A stretch of 58,629 nt of DNA, taken from NCBI GenBank assembly GCA_030680235.1, contig JAUXWQ010000068.1, forward strand, positions 1 through 58,629, read 5' to 3'. How positions within the stretch are numbered: position 1 is the first letter of the stretch; every line of letters begins with the position of its first letter. The DNA is from Coxiellaceae bacterium. Its GTDB lineage: Bacteria; Pseudomonadota; Gammaproteobacteria; Coxiellales; Coxiellaceae. The translations under genes and the position numbers were made by a program. The notes beneath the pieces were generated by a model. That model ran no database searches, had not been told where the DNA came from, and was given only the letters and a program-made list of their open reading frames with translations. Below, in pieces: positions 1 through 10,162 of the stretch.

Positions 1-1
1 T

Positions 2-64
2 GTGAAAGAAAGACCAAAGCTTTTTGCACACTGGGAAATTGGTATGGTAGGTGCTCTTGCCTAA
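2..64 (+). CDS. ltrA: Group II intron maturase/reverse transcriptase, C-terminal end only (partial)
   Basis: Only the last 20 codons and a TAA stop are inside the window; the rest lies to the left. The peptide ends KLFAHWEIGMVGALA, which fits the C-terminal tail of bacterial group II intron-encoded proteins (reverse transcriptase, then maturase, often an HNH domain ending in a 'LFAHW' type motif). The protein helps splice its host intron and supports retrohoming. The identification rests mainly on context: a recognisable intron domain V starts four bases after the stop. Whether the upstream part is intact cannot be seen. Confidence 0.75.
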   Translation: MKERPKLFAHWEIGMVGALA

Positions 65-140
65 TGGGAGCCGTATGAGTCGAGAGGCTCACGTACGGTT
101 CTGCGAGCGGCTGATGGGGAAGTTCCGTCGGTCTACTCAC
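65..140 (+). ncRNA. Group II intron 3' end: domains V and VI
   Basis: Domain V is the 34-nt stretch 68-101. It opens GAGCCGTATGAG and closes CGTACGGTTC, so the two ends pair into the conserved catalytic hairpin. Domain VI follows: CTGATGG at 111-117 pairs with CCGTCGG at 125-131 across a 7-nt loop. An unpaired A at 135, six bases before the likely 3' splice site at 140, fits the branch-point adenosine. The intron 5' end is outside the window. The 3' boundary is inferred from the fold and could be off by a few bases. Termination of the maturase immediately before domain V is normal for these introns. Confidence 0.8.
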
Positions 141-167
141 TCAGCTTCGGCAGTCCTAAACCTTATT

Positions 168-206
168 AAATTTCTTAAGTCACTCGCTGTAATGGCGGTT
201 TGAAGT
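168..206. repeat. Partial copy of a dispersed palindromic repeat next to the group II intron
   Basis: The segment containing AAATTTCTTAAGTCACTCGCTG resembles, in inverse orientation, part of the palindromic element at 19501-19628 (shared AGCGAGTGA-TTA and AAATTT blocks). It lies between the intron 3' end and the stop codon of the glucan synthase. Similarity was judged by eye over about 30 bases, so it is tentative. Confidence 0.4.
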
Positions 207-216
207 ACCTTTAGAG

Positions 217-3200
217 TCACAATTCTTTTATATGAACCTCCCCATCATCAACCAATGTAATACTATTATCAGCTGATGCAGCATTACTTTCGCTATGCTT
301 TATTGTGATTTTATAAAGTGTTTTTCCAAAATAATAATCGATGGTAAATCCATCCCATGCATCAGGTAGCAGTGGATTTACACATAGCTGATTGCCATTT
401 TTTAATTTTATGCCTAACAATGTTTCAATAATTAAGCGGTACGACCACCCTGCTGATCCGGTATACCAGCTCCAGCCGCCGCGCCCAATATGGGGCGCTA
501 CACTATAGACATCGCCTGCAATAACATAAGGCTCTATTTTATAACGCTCGATTTCTTCAGCAGTCCTAGCGTGATTAATGGGGTTTAATATATTAAAAAT
601 CCCCCAAGCTTTTTGTTTATCGCCGAGTTCGGCAAATGCCATTGCAGCCCAGGTTGCGGCATGCGTATACTGCCCCCCATTTTCGCGCACGCCAGGAAGA
701 TAACCTTTGATGTATCCTGGATTTGGTATGGCTTTATCAAAGGGTGGATCAAGTAATTTCACTAACTTATCGGGTGCATTCACTAAATATTGATACAGAG
801 ATGCCATTGCTTGTTGCGTATGCGCAAGATCACCTGCTCCAGATAATACTGACCAACTTTGTGCAATAGAATCAATACGACATTCCGCGTTATTTTTTGA
901 TCCAAGCGGTGACCCATCATCAAAATAAGCACGGCGATACCACTTTCCATCCCACGCTTGGATTTCACAATTGTTTTGTAGCTTTTTGCTTTCTGTCTCA
1001 CAAACTGTTGCGAAATCAGTATCACCATTTTGTGTTGCAACAACAGCGAACTGTTTTAAAACGCTATACAAGAAAAACCCAAGCCAAATACTTTCACCGA
1101 GTCCTTTATCGCCAACCAAATTCATGCCATCGTTCCAATCACCTGACCCCATTAATGGCAACCCATGTTTGCCAAATTTCAACCCATTATTAATGGCACG
1201 CACAGCATGTTGATAAAGACTAATAGATTCACTACTGACTGTCGGTAATTCATAATACGATTCTTCATCCGGTTTTAACAAACGCCCACTTAATAATGCA
1301 ATTTTTTCATCAAGGATTGTTGTATCACCCGTTGTTTCGATGTAATGACAAAGTACAAATGGCAACCACAAATAATCATCTGAACACCGTGTTCGTACGC
1401 CGCGATTTTCTGGCGGGTGCCACCAATGTTGCACATCACCAGCTTCAAATTGATGTGCTGCAGATAATAGTATATGCGCACGAAATAAATCGGGCGCTGC
1501 ATGTGATAATGCCATCACATCTTGTAATTGATCACGAAAACCAAATGCACCTCCTGATTGATAATAACCGCTGCGTCCCCATAATCGACTGGATAATACT
1601 TGATATAATAACCATCCATTTGCCAGTAAATTTACGGAAGCATCAGGCGTTGTCACTTGAACCGTACCTACTATTTTTTTCCATTGTTGTTGTATTAATG
1701 CCAATTCTGCTTGTGCAGCTGTTCCATCACAATAACGCTGAATTAAATTACCCGCATCCGCTTTATTGTTACCTGCACCTAAGGTAAATACTATATCGCG
1801 CGATTGATTTTCTGCTAAATCAAAAGTGAGTTGAATCGCTGCGCACGGATCTAATCCTGCGCCAACAGACCCTGATAAACGTTTATGTTTTAATGCTGCG
1901 GGCAAACGCATTGTCCCATTTCTACCGATAAACTCAGTACGATCTGCAGTAATAGAACGTTCTGTTAATCCTAAATGACTTGTCGCTGCTTCAAAAAATC
2001 CAGTGCGTTCACCAAAGGCTGTGTTGTAATGGTTTTGTGCCAGAAGCGCACCACTTTGTGATAATTCAGTAACAACATGCATCGCATTTTTAGTACGTAA
2101 ATCACCTAACACCCAAGCAATATAACCAGTAGCAGATAACTGACGTCGACGATTAGAATCATTTCTGATTTTTAATACAGCGAATTTAACAGATGCCTCT
2201 TGTGCAACATACACCCACAACTCAGAATAAATGCCATTTTCAGTATGTTCAAAAACACTGTAGCCAAAGCCATGGCGTGTTTGATAATCACCATGACCAC
2301 GACAAGGCAAAGGACTTGGCGACCAAACCAAGCCACTTTCTTCATCTCGCAAATAAAATGCTTCACTGGAGGAATCTTGTATAGGATCATTTTCCCATGG
2401 CGTTAATCGAAATTCATGCGCATTTTCAGTCCACGAATACCCCTGCCCGCTTTCAGAAACCAAGGTGCCAAAATTTGGGTTAGCCAAAATATTTGCCCAG
2501 GGTGCCGGTGTTGTATTGCCTTCTGCTAAGCGAATAATATATTCGTCACCTAATTGATTAAATCCCCCTACACCATTAAAGAATTGCAAATCACTGGGTA
2601 ATTCAGGTAATTTATGATTAATTACAGGACGTGACATTTTATTAATGGATAATGCTGGCATGACCGGCGGTGCGACACGTCGACGACTCAATTGTTCTTT
2701 CAAAGTACCACGCGTATCGGAAATAATTATTCTAGCAACAGATTCCAACAAGGTGCGATCTTCTTGTGGCATTTGTTCTGATATACGAACCACAATTGAA
2801 CCTTCATTTTCTTTGCTATTACCTGAGATCAAACTCATAATTTGATCTTGTAGCGTTTGTCGATAACTAAAATGCTCATCATTTAAAATAACCAAATCAA
2901 CATATAATCCTTTATGACGCCAATACGCCTGCGCTTGAATTAATTGCACAACCAATTCAATATTAGCGACGTCTTCAATATGCAATAATAAAATAGGTAA
3001 ATCACCAGAAATTGAATAACCCCACAAACCAGATTGTCCACGACGATTACTGACTAAAACATGGGGATTTGCGCGACGCGAATTACTACTGTAAATAATG
3101 GCACTGGCGAGTTTTCCATAGAGCTGTGTATTTGCTTCATTGATATTAAGTTGATGCAGTAATACTTGTCCATGCGTCCAAGCCAACCCGAAAATACGAT

Positions 3201-6200
3201 TGGTTAGTGGACGATCATGATACTTTTCAACCAAGGCAAGACAATGTTCTCGCGTATCAGCAACACCTGTTAAGAGATCTAGCGTTACAGACGCATCTGG
3301 CTCCAGCGTTAATCGACAACGAATTGAAATAATAGGATCTAGCACCGCACCACTTGTATTAGAAAGATCACCCTGCGTTATCATTGCCAATGGTTCGGCT
3401 AAGGTACGCGCTCGACCAATAAAACGTGCACGATCCGTTTCAAAAGAAAATGCCGTAGGTTTTTCATCGTTATAAACATTAAGAACATGACATAACCATG
3501 GCGGAGTTTGATGTTCATCTTGCGATCGACGTGTTGCTAAAATAGCTTGTTTTTCAGGTAAAAGTTCTGTTTCAACAAATAGATTGTTAAAACAAGGTTG
3601 TGCTAAATCGGAGGCTTGCGATGCTAATACAATTTCAGCGTAACTTGTAAATTCAATGGTACGCCGGGTTTTGGCGCGATTATGAATACGTAATCGACGC
3701 ACCTCAATATCATCTTCGGGCGATACCACAATTTCCGTGTTCAAATCTAACAAACGATCGGTGCGTGAAAATTCAGCGTGCGCTTCTGAAAATACCGCTT
3801 TAAAATTTTCAATCGTATTTGCTGTAGGCTGATATTGTGCAGACCAAAATTCGCCGCTTGCCACATCACGTATATAAGAGAACAATCCCCAATTATCACA
3901 GGTACTGTCTTCACGCCAGCGTGTTACTGCGATATTTTTCCAACGACTATAACCACCACCCGCTTGCGTTACCATCACATGATAACAACCGTTGGATAAC
4001 AACTGAATTTGTGGCATACGCGTATTGGGTGTCGTAAATACCCGCATTAATGCTTCAGATTGATCAAAAGTAGCATGTGTAATCAGTGACTGCGGTATTT
4101 TTAAATACGACGCTGTTGGTCTTGGAATACGTTCTTGCAATAAAAGCATCGCTGCTTGAAAAATAGGATCCGCCATAAAACGCTTTTGCATAGGACGATT
4201 ATTTAACAAATACGACAACGCTAAAAAACTCATACCTTGGTGATGCGCCATAAATGAGCGTATCAATACTTTTTTAGTATCCGGCGGCAAACGCATTCGG
4301 GTAAAATCAATTGCTTCATAAAAACCATATTGTCCGACCGCTTGCTCTTCTTTTTCTAAACGCTCTAAATTCAGACAAGCCGCTTCAGGTTTCACCATTA
4401 AGGCCATCACCGTTGCATAAGGGGCGATAACCAAATCTTCTTCAAGCCCACGCTTTAACCCTAATCCTGGCACACCAAATGCACGATACAAATAATTAAA
4501 TTGCGTATCAACGGCATTATAAGCCGATTCCGAAATTCCCCATGGCACGCCACGCTGTTTGCCATACACTATTTGTCGATCGACGGCCCCATGATACGTT
4601 TGATCAAGCAAAGTACCTGGATAAGTTGGCATCACGAGCAATGGCATTAAATATTCAAACATCGAGCCACTCCAAGAAATCAGTGTTGGCTCACCCCCAT
4701 TTGAAATTAATAATCGACCCAATGCAAACCAACCTTCTTGTCGCACCTGTCCTTGTGCAATCGCGACAAAACAACCTAAACGCGCTTCAGAAGAGAGTAA
4801 ATCATAACTACTGAAATCACTTTCATTTTTATCAACGTTATAGCCGATCGTCATCAAATGATTGGCTTCACTGTAGAGAAAACTGATATCCATTTTGGAA
4901 AAAGACAAGGCTTTTTCAGCCAAGGCATCAATTGTGGGACGCACGAGCGCATCATCAGAGAGTGCTAATAATCCTTGTCGTAAAACCAATAAATGCCCCG
5001 CTAAATTTCCGCTATCAACAGTTGACACGTAACGTGGCAATAAGGGTTCTAATGTTTCTGTGCTATACCAATTATAAAAATGACCCCGATAGCGTTCAAG
5101 ACGCTCCATAGTTTGAAAAGTATTTGTCGTGCGCTCTAACAATTGATTTAACGTGATGTAACCAAAATCATAGGCTGTTAAATTTGCTAAGAGTGATAAA
5201 CCAATATTCGTAGGTGATGTGCGACGCGCTAATACTGCTACCGGTATTTCCTGGTAATTATCAGGTGGCAACCAATTATCTTCCGCAGTCACAAAAGTTT
5301 CAAAAAAATCCCATGTTTTGCGTGCCATGTTATTTAGAAAAAGGGTTTGTGCCGCATTGAGTTGATGAAGCGGTCTATAAACCGGTTGGCTCAAGTGCCG
5401 GGCAATTAATGGTGATATAAACCATAGCAATAATATGGGGGTTGCATAAAACAACGGCTCAAATCGACCTTCGATAATTAAAAGCATTGTCGTTAAAACA
5501 CTAATCGCTGGCCCCATCCACATGTTGTAAATCCATGTTTGGAGTGTATTTTGCAAACTGCGATTAAGCTGGTCCGAAGGCATCCATTTCAATAAATTAC
5601 GCTTAGAAATAATAATTCGCCAACAGGTTCGCAAAATGGCATCCAAGCTATAGCACACTTCATGTGGCAAACAAGCCAAATATAAAATTAATTGTCCGAT
5701 ATTTCGACATGCCGATTTAAGAATCGCCAATAAATGCTGGCTCAGCAGCGTATCATTGGGTTTTCTAATCAGTTCAAGCACAGTTTTTGTAATGACAGGT
5801 AGTGCCAGCATAACGAAAATAATATAAAACCAAAAACGGGTCGCAAATAATACCATCCAACTCAATTCAAACAGCGTAAACAATGCGATTGGCACAACGC
5901 TCCGTCGCAAATTATCAAGCAATTTTAAGCGTGAGAGGACAGTCAACGGATTACTTACTCGTCTACCTTCTCCATTTAAAATCCACGGCAACAACCATCC
6001 TAGTAATTGCCAATCGCCGCGAATCCAGCGGGCACGACGTTTTGCATCCGCTAAATAACTACTGGGCGATTTTTCATATAAAGGAACGTCACTTAAAAAA
6101 CCAGAACGTAAATAACACCCTTCTAATAAATCATGACTGAGAATGCGATTATCGGGTAATGAATGCCCTAATATTTTTTGATATAAGTCGACGTCATAAA

Positions 6201-8391
6201 TCCCTTTGCCGACGAATGAGCCTTCATGAAAAACATCTTGATACACGTTAGAAACGCTGCGGGTATAGGGATCAATCCCAAAATCAGAACCACACAAACG
6301 TGCATAGCGTGTGGGCCCAGATATTGGCAGCGCTTCTGCTACACGTGGTTGCAAAATGGCATAACCTTCAACGACACGCTGCACTGATGCATCAAAACGT
6401 GGCCTATTTTCAGGATGATTCATCGCAGAAACCAATTGTTGTGCTGACTCACGCGGCAACAAGGTATCGCTGTCTAAGGTAATCACGTATTTCACACTCG
6501 AAAATATATTTGTGCGACCAATAATTAATGAAAAATGGGTTTGATCACTATTACGCAGCAAATTATTTAAATCCGTTAATTTACCGCGTTTACGCTCCCA
6601 ACCCATCCATACATTTTCACACGGATTCCATTCGCGTGCGCGATGACAGAGAAAGAAAATATCACTATTTTCCCTAGGGTATCGTGCGTTAAGCGCGTTA
6701 ATTTGCGCTGATGCTTCAGCGAGAATGGCAGCATCTTCTGCTGTTGTTTCTGTTTTTGCATCATTAAAATCCGTGAGCAACATAAAATGCAAGTGCTCAT
6801 CACGGTTACCCAGATAACGTACTTCCAGTGCTTCAATGAGTGATTTGATGCAAGCAAGATTACTCAGCATCGTTGGCACCGCGACCACTGTGCGACAATC
6901 AGACGGAATACCTTTTGAAAAATCCATTCGTGGTAGCCGTTCCGGTCTTACCATTAATGTCGCTTGTAAATTAACAAGCTCTGTTGCTGTTTGACTACCG
7001 TAAATCGCAACCACAATACCGAGTACCCAAAGCCACGCTTCACTCAAGCGACCAGAATGATGTTCTTGCAGTAACAAGCCAAAAATTAATCCCATTGTTA
7101 TGAGCAGAATACAGCCCATATAACTAAGCAATTTAGCACGGCTAATTTTACTGCGCCATTTTTCCCAAAAAAAGTGGTGCACACAAATTGCTTTTTTAAG
7201 GGATAATAATCCACCGCCAATCAAATAATATCCGACGTGACAATGACGAATAATATCGGGATTTTCACGATCACTTTCTGATAATGTATCAAATTTTGTC
7301 TTCGCCAAGCGAATGGCGATTGTTGCCACTTCTTTTTCCGAATGCGCACAAACACGGGATAACCCTTCAATAACATGTCGATAAGAATCCCGCGTACCAA
7401 AATCCATTTTGTCATAAACAGCAACAGGATCTGTTCGTAGTGTTTGTTCAACGATGCTTGCGGCTTCAACAAAATCACGCCAATCCACTTCCGCTAAGCG
7501 TCGTAAGCTGGTAATACCGTTACTAATACTAACTTGATTGGTAGCCTGACATTTGTTTTCTGCTTGAATTAATCCTGCGATCGTCAAGCCTTCTTCTGCC
7601 AGCTGTTGCTCAATCCAATTTAATGGCAATGTTAGCGCCGCACCCTGTAAACGCCTTACAAATTCTGCTACAAAGGCACTGCTCATCGGTGGCGTAGAAC
7701 GTGCCATATCCGCAATTAACAACACAAGTTTTTTAGGCTCTGTGACAGCCACTTCAATCATACGATCAGCCCAATGGTCAGCTAAATTGCGATCTTTGGT
7801 ATCAGCAACGACCCGTTGACTGGTCCTTGCTAAATTTTCAATGATCGCCACGCCCAAAGTAATGGGCACTGCCCATAATTCACTGAGCTTTAAGGCAGTC
7901 ACACTTTGATAAGCCATAATGCATCGATTCAAACTCTCTAAATCCCAACGACCATCGCCATGCTCAACAATGCCCAAGGTAATATCATAAACGCGCGGAT
8001 AGCCTGGCGACACAGCAGCCAACTGTGGTAATCCACTGCCATAACCTTTTGGAAGATTACGTCGAATAGCTTGGATTTCCTCTTGAATCAAATAAAAATT
8101 ATCGAGCAACCATTCTCTAGCGGGCGAGAAATTATCCGAACACTTTGCACTTAAGAAATCACAGGCTTTAATGAGAATATTTTCACTTTGTGATAGCCGC
8201 GACAGCAATATCGCAGGCGAGGTTTTTTTTCGTAAAGTATGCGACAAAGCCAAGGTAATGCCGTAACGTTCCATTTGATCGGCATTAAATAATTCAGCAG
8301 GAATAGGAGCTTCATTTAAGCCTTCATTTCTTGCTTTATTTTTTAAATGCAACCATTCTTGTATGCTATTGATACGTTTTTTTCTATCCAT
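217..8391 (-). CDS. ndvB: Cyclic beta-1,2-glucan synthase (NdvB/ChvB type), glycosyltransferase plus GH94 phosphorylase-like domain
   Basis: This 2724-aa multidomain membrane enzyme is predicted to polymerise UDP-glucose into beta-1,2-glucan and cyclise it for export to the periplasm. An N-terminal soluble region is followed by membrane segments near residues 410-460. A processive glycosyltransferase domain carries DSDTLL near residue 640 and RRARWIRGDWQ near 790 (the DxD and R/QxxRW signatures), followed by further membrane helices. A glycoamylase-like domain includes MAHHQGMS near residue 1380. The C-terminal GH94 (cellobiose phosphorylase-like) half has the catalytic GDWNDGMN near 2417. 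Length matches the usual 2800 aa of the family and the frame is unbroken. The start lies 13 nt after the pgi stop, so it is probably last in the pgm-to-ndvB gene row. No NdvA-type exporter is nearby. Confidence 0.93.
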   Translation of the reverse strand: MDRKKRINSIQEWLHLKNKARNEGLNEAPIPAELFNADQMERYGITLALSHTLRKKTSPAILLSRLSQSENILIKACDFLSAKCSDNFSPAREWLLDNFYLIQEEIQAIRRNLPKGYGSGLPQLAAVSPGYPRVYDITLGIVEHGDGRWDLESLNRCIMAYQSVTALKLSELWAVPITLGVAIIENLARTSQRVVADTKDRNLADHWADRMIEVAVTEPKKLVLLIADMARSTPPMSSAFVAEFVRRLQGAALTLPLNWIEQQLAEEGLTIAGLIQAENKCQATNQVSISNGITSLRRLAEVDWRDFVEAASIVEQTLRTDPVAVYDKMDFGTRDSYRHVIEGLSRVCAHSEKEVATIAIRLAKTKFDTLSESDRENPDIIRHCHVGYYLIGGGLLSLKKAICVHHFFWEKWRSKISRAKLLSYMGCILLITMGLIFGLLLQEHHSGRLSEAWLWVLGIVVAIYGSQTATELVNLQATLMVRPERLPRMDFSKGIPSDCRTVVAVPTMLSNLACIKSLIEALEVRYLGNRDEHLHFMLLTDFNDAKTETTAEDAAILAEASAQINALNARYPRENSDIFFLCHRAREWNPCENVWMGWERKRGKLTDLNNLLRNSDQTHFSLIIGRTNIFSSVKYVITLDSDTLLPRESAQQLVSAMNHPENRPRFDASVQRVVEGYAILQPRVAEALPISGPTRYARLCGSDFGIDPYTRSVSNVYQDVFHEGSFVGKGIYDVDLYQKILGHSLPDNRILSHDLLEGCYLRSGFLSDVPLYEKSPSSYLADAKRRARWIRGDWQLLGWLLPWILNGEGRRVSNPLTVLSRLKLLDNLRRSVVPIALFTLFELSWMVLFATRFWFYIIFVMLALPVITKTVLELIRKPNDTLLSQHLLAILKSACRNIGQLILYLACLPHEVCYSLDAILRTCWRIIISKRNLLKWMPSDQLNRSLQNTLQTWIYNMWMGPAISVLTTMLLIIEGRFEPLFYATPILLLWFISPLIARHLSQPVYRPLHQLNAAQTLFLNNMARKTWDFFETFVTAEDNWLPPDNYQEIPVAVLARRTSPTNIGLSLLANLTAYDFGYITLNQLLERTTNTFQTMERLERYRGHFYNWYSTETLEPLLPRYVSTVDSGNLAGHLLVLRQGLLALSDDALVRPTIDALAEKALSFSKMDISFLYSEANHLMTIGYNVDKNESDFSSYDLLSSEARLGCFVAIAQGQVRQEGWFALGRLLISNGGEPTLISWSGSMFEYLMPLLVMPTYPGTLLDQTYHGAVDRQIVYGKQRGVPWGISESAYNAVDTQFNYLYRAFGVPGLGLKRGLEEDLVIAPYATVMALMVKPEAACLNLERLEKEEQAVGQYGFYEAIDFTRMRLPPDTKKVLIRSFMAHHQGMSFLALSYLLNNRPMQKRFMADPIFQAAMLLLQERIPRPTASYLKIPQSLITHATFDQSEALMRVFTTPNTRMPQIQLLSNGCYHVMVTQAGGGYSRWKNIAVTRWREDSTCDNWGLFSYIRDVASGEFWSAQYQPTANTIENFKAVFSEAHAEFSRTDRLLDLNTEIVVSPEDDIEVRRLRIHNRAKTRRTIEFTSYAEIVLASQASDLAQPCFNNLFVETELLPEKQAILATRRSQDEHQTPPWLCHVLNVYNDEKPTAFSFETDRARFIGRARTLAEPLAMITQGDLSNTSGAVLDPIISIRCRLTLEPDASVTLDLLTGVADTREHCLALVEKYHDRPLTNRIFGLAWTHGQVLLHQLNINEANTQLYGKLASAIIYSSNSRRANPHVLVSNRRGQSGLWGYSISGDLPILLLHIEDVANIELVVQLIQAQAYWRHKGLYVDLVILNDEHFSYRQTLQDQIMSLISGNSKENEGSIVVRISEQMPQEDRTLLESVARIIISDTRGTLKEQLSRRRVAPPVMPALSINKMSRPVINHKLPELPSDLQFFNGVGGFNQLGDEYIIRLAEGNTTPAPWANILANPNFGTLVSESGQGYSWTENAHEFRLTPWENDPIQDSSSEAFYLRDEESGLVWSPSPLPCRGHGDYQTRHGFGYSVFEHTENGIYSELWVYVAQEASVKFAVLKIRNDSNRRRQLSATGYIAWVLGDLRTKNAMHVVTELSQSGALLAQNHYNTAFGERTGFFEAATSHLGLTERSITADRTEFIGRNGTMRLPAALKHKRLSGSVGAGLDPCAAIQLTFDLAENQSRDIVFTLGAGNNKADAGNLIQRYCDGTAAQAELALIQQQWKKIVGTVQVTTPDASVNLLANGWLLYQVLSSRLWGRSGYYQSGGAFGFRDQLQDVMALSHAAPDLFRAHILLSAAHQFEAGDVQHWWHPPENRGVRTRCSDDYLWLPFVLCHYIETTGDTTILDEKIALLSGRLLKPDEESYYELPTVSSESISLYQHAVRAINNGLKFGKHGLPLMGSGDWNDGMNLVGDKGLGESIWLGFFLYSVLKQFAVVATQNGDTDFATVCETESKKLQNNCEIQAWDGKWYRRAYFDDGSPLGSKNNAECRIDSIAQSWSVLSGAGDLAHTQQAMASLYQYLVNAPDKLVKLLDPPFDKAIPNPGYIKGYLPGVRENGGQYTHAATWAAMAFAELGDKQKAWGIFNILNPINHARTAEEIERYKIEPYVIAGDVYSVAPHIGRGGWSWYTGSAGWSYRLIIETLLGIKLKNGNQLCVNPLLPDAWDGFTIDYYFGKTLYKITIKHSESNAASADNSITLVDDGEVHIKEL

Positions 8392-8404
8392 GCTTAAAAA
8401 TGCC

Positions 8405-10111
8405 CTACTCCATTAATGCTTTCAATTTTTTCAAACCTGAATCTACATCCTTACCCAAATGAATTCGCAACACCCTGCGATCACGTTGTGCCAGTACTGT
8501 AAAATCACCCTGCGCTTCCGCTGCAATGACTAGGCCAAAAGTATAATGATGTCCTGGCACAGCAATATCATCAAGATGATCAGCCGTAATTTGTAAAAAT
8601 ACACCTGTATTGGGTCCGCCTTTATAGGCTTGTCCAGTTGAATGTAAAAAACGCGGCCCAAAACCTAAACACGTTGCCACTTTTTTATGATCACGAATAA
8701 GTGTTCTAATGTCTTGCAATACTGTCGTATGTTTATCTGACATTTCAATAAAAGCAGACAAATTAACATAATCGCCTGGCACAACACGATTTAAATGTGC
8801 GTATAAATAATTTAGCAAGCTAGGCTTATTACACTGTTGTGATAATGCTTTTTGATTTTTTTCATCCGTAAAAAGAGAAATGTCGCCGTCAGAAAAAAAA
8901 GCTTTTTGCTGAATTAATTTCCCTGTTTTTTCAAATTCATCTGTCAATTTCGCCGTAATAATTTTACTGTCTTCCACGTCTGGTTGATTAAATGGATTAA
9001 TACCTAGCACACTTCCCGCTACAGCAGTCGCAATTTCCCATCGAAATAATTCAGCACCCAAATGCATTTTATTTTCTAAATTAAGCCTAACCACAACAAA
9101 ACCAGCTTGTTCTAGTTGGTCCACTGCATGATCTTGCGCAGCATCCGGTTTTGAATTTAAACGGATATAAACAAATACACGGTCATCACTATATACAGCG
9201 ATATCACCCAACGGTTCTTGATCAACAGGAATTAATCCTTTGCCTTGTTTTCCTGTAGATTCCGCCAACAATTGCTCAAGCCACGCACCCAAAGAATGAA
9301 TTTCAGGAGACGCAATCAAGGTTACTTTATTTTTTCCTTGGTTCCCACACACGCCTAAAATAACACCTAACATAACTCCCGGATTATTTTTTGCGGTATC
9401 AACTGCACATGCTTGTTTCATAGGATTAACATTATCTAAAAATGTTTTTACATCAATACCCATGAATGCAGCAGGCACAATGCCAAAATTAGACAACGCA
9501 GAATAACGACCGCCAATGGAAGGGACACCGTGAAAAACAGCTTTAAAGTGTTCTTTTCTAGAAAGTGTTTCAAGTGGTGTATTAGGGTCAGTAATGGCAA
9601 TAAAATGATTACCCAATTCTGCTTTATTATTAACCGTCTCTTGTAAACGCGCATAAAAATAAGCTTCAAAAATAGTCGGCTCTAAGGTGCTCCCAGACTT
9701 ACTCGATACAATGAAAAAAGTTTTTTTCAAATCAATTTTTTCTTTAAGATGCTTAATTTGCAAAGGGTCCGTTGAATCCAATATATGTAATTGTGGATAA
9801 TCTCCTATTTTTCCAAATGTTTCTGCCATCATGGCGGGACACAGACTAGAACCCCCCATTCCCAATAAAACAATATCTGTGAATCCCAGGGTTTTAATCT
9901 CATTTACTAATAGATTAATGCGCGTCAAATCATTATTTTCTTCGGAAACGGTTAACCAACCCATCCATTTGTTTTCATCTTGGTTGGTCCATAAGGTTGC
10001 ATCACGCGCCCACAAGCGCTGTGTTTTATTATCTTTTTCCCAGGAAATTAATTCAACTTCAATTTGATCGGTTAAATTTCCTGCGGAAAATTTTGTGTGA
10101 TTTTTATTCAT
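8405..10111 (-). CDS. pgi: Glucose-6-phosphate isomerase (the type found as C-terminal half of Tal-Pgi fusions)
   Basis: The enzyme interconverts glucose-6-P and fructose-6-P, linking glycolysis/gluconeogenesis to the pentose phosphate genes around it. At 568 aa it shows the sugar isomerase (SIS) signatures LGMGGSSL near residues 83-90 and SSKSGSTLEP near 136-145. The overall sequence looks like the PGI half of bifunctional transaldolase/phosphoglucose isomerase rather than the classical E. coli enzyme. It is preceded by a good ribosome binding site (AAGG about 8 nt before ATG) and follows tal after a 51-nt gap. Function is confident; subfamily placement is inferred from sequence character and from the neighbouring tal. 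Confidence 0.9.
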   Translation of the reverse strand: MNKNHTKFSAGNLTDQIEVELISWEKDNKTQRLWARDATLWTNQDENKWMGWLTVSEENNDLTRINLLVNEIKTLGFTDIVLLGMGGSSLCPAMMAETFGKIGDYPQLHILDSTDPLQIKHLKEKIDLKKTFFIVSSKSGSTLEPTIFEAYFYARLQETVNNKAELGNHFIAITDPNTPLETLSRKEHFKAVFHGVPSIGGRYSALSNFGIVPAAFMGIDVKTFLDNVNPMKQACAVDTAKNNPGVMLGVILGVCGNQGKNKVTLIASPEIHSLGAWLEQLLAESTGKQGKGLIPVDQEPLGDIAVYSDDRVFVYIRLNSKPDAAQDHAVDQLEQAGFVVVRLNLENKMHLGAELFRWEIATAVAGSVLGINPFNQPDVEDSKIITAKLTDEFEKTGKLIQQKAFFSDGDISLFTDEKNQKALSQQCNKPSLLNYLYAHLNRVVPGDYVNLSAFIEMSDKHTTVLQDIRTLIRDHKKVATCLGFGPRFLHSTGQAYKGGPNTGVFLQITADHLDDIAVPGHHYTFGLVIAAEAQGDFTVLAQRDRRVLRIHLGKDVDSGLKKLKALME

Positions 10112-10162
10112 TATGCTGCCTTGTTCTTATTAACGGACTTGCTTCGCGCGTTCTTCTGTATT

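Noticed and set aside
1296-1787. A 163-codon open frame on the plus strand inside the glucan synthase gene
   Set aside because: It is antisense to a well-supported GH94 domain, has no ribosome binding site and a low-complexity His/Leu-rich product typical of a shadow frame.
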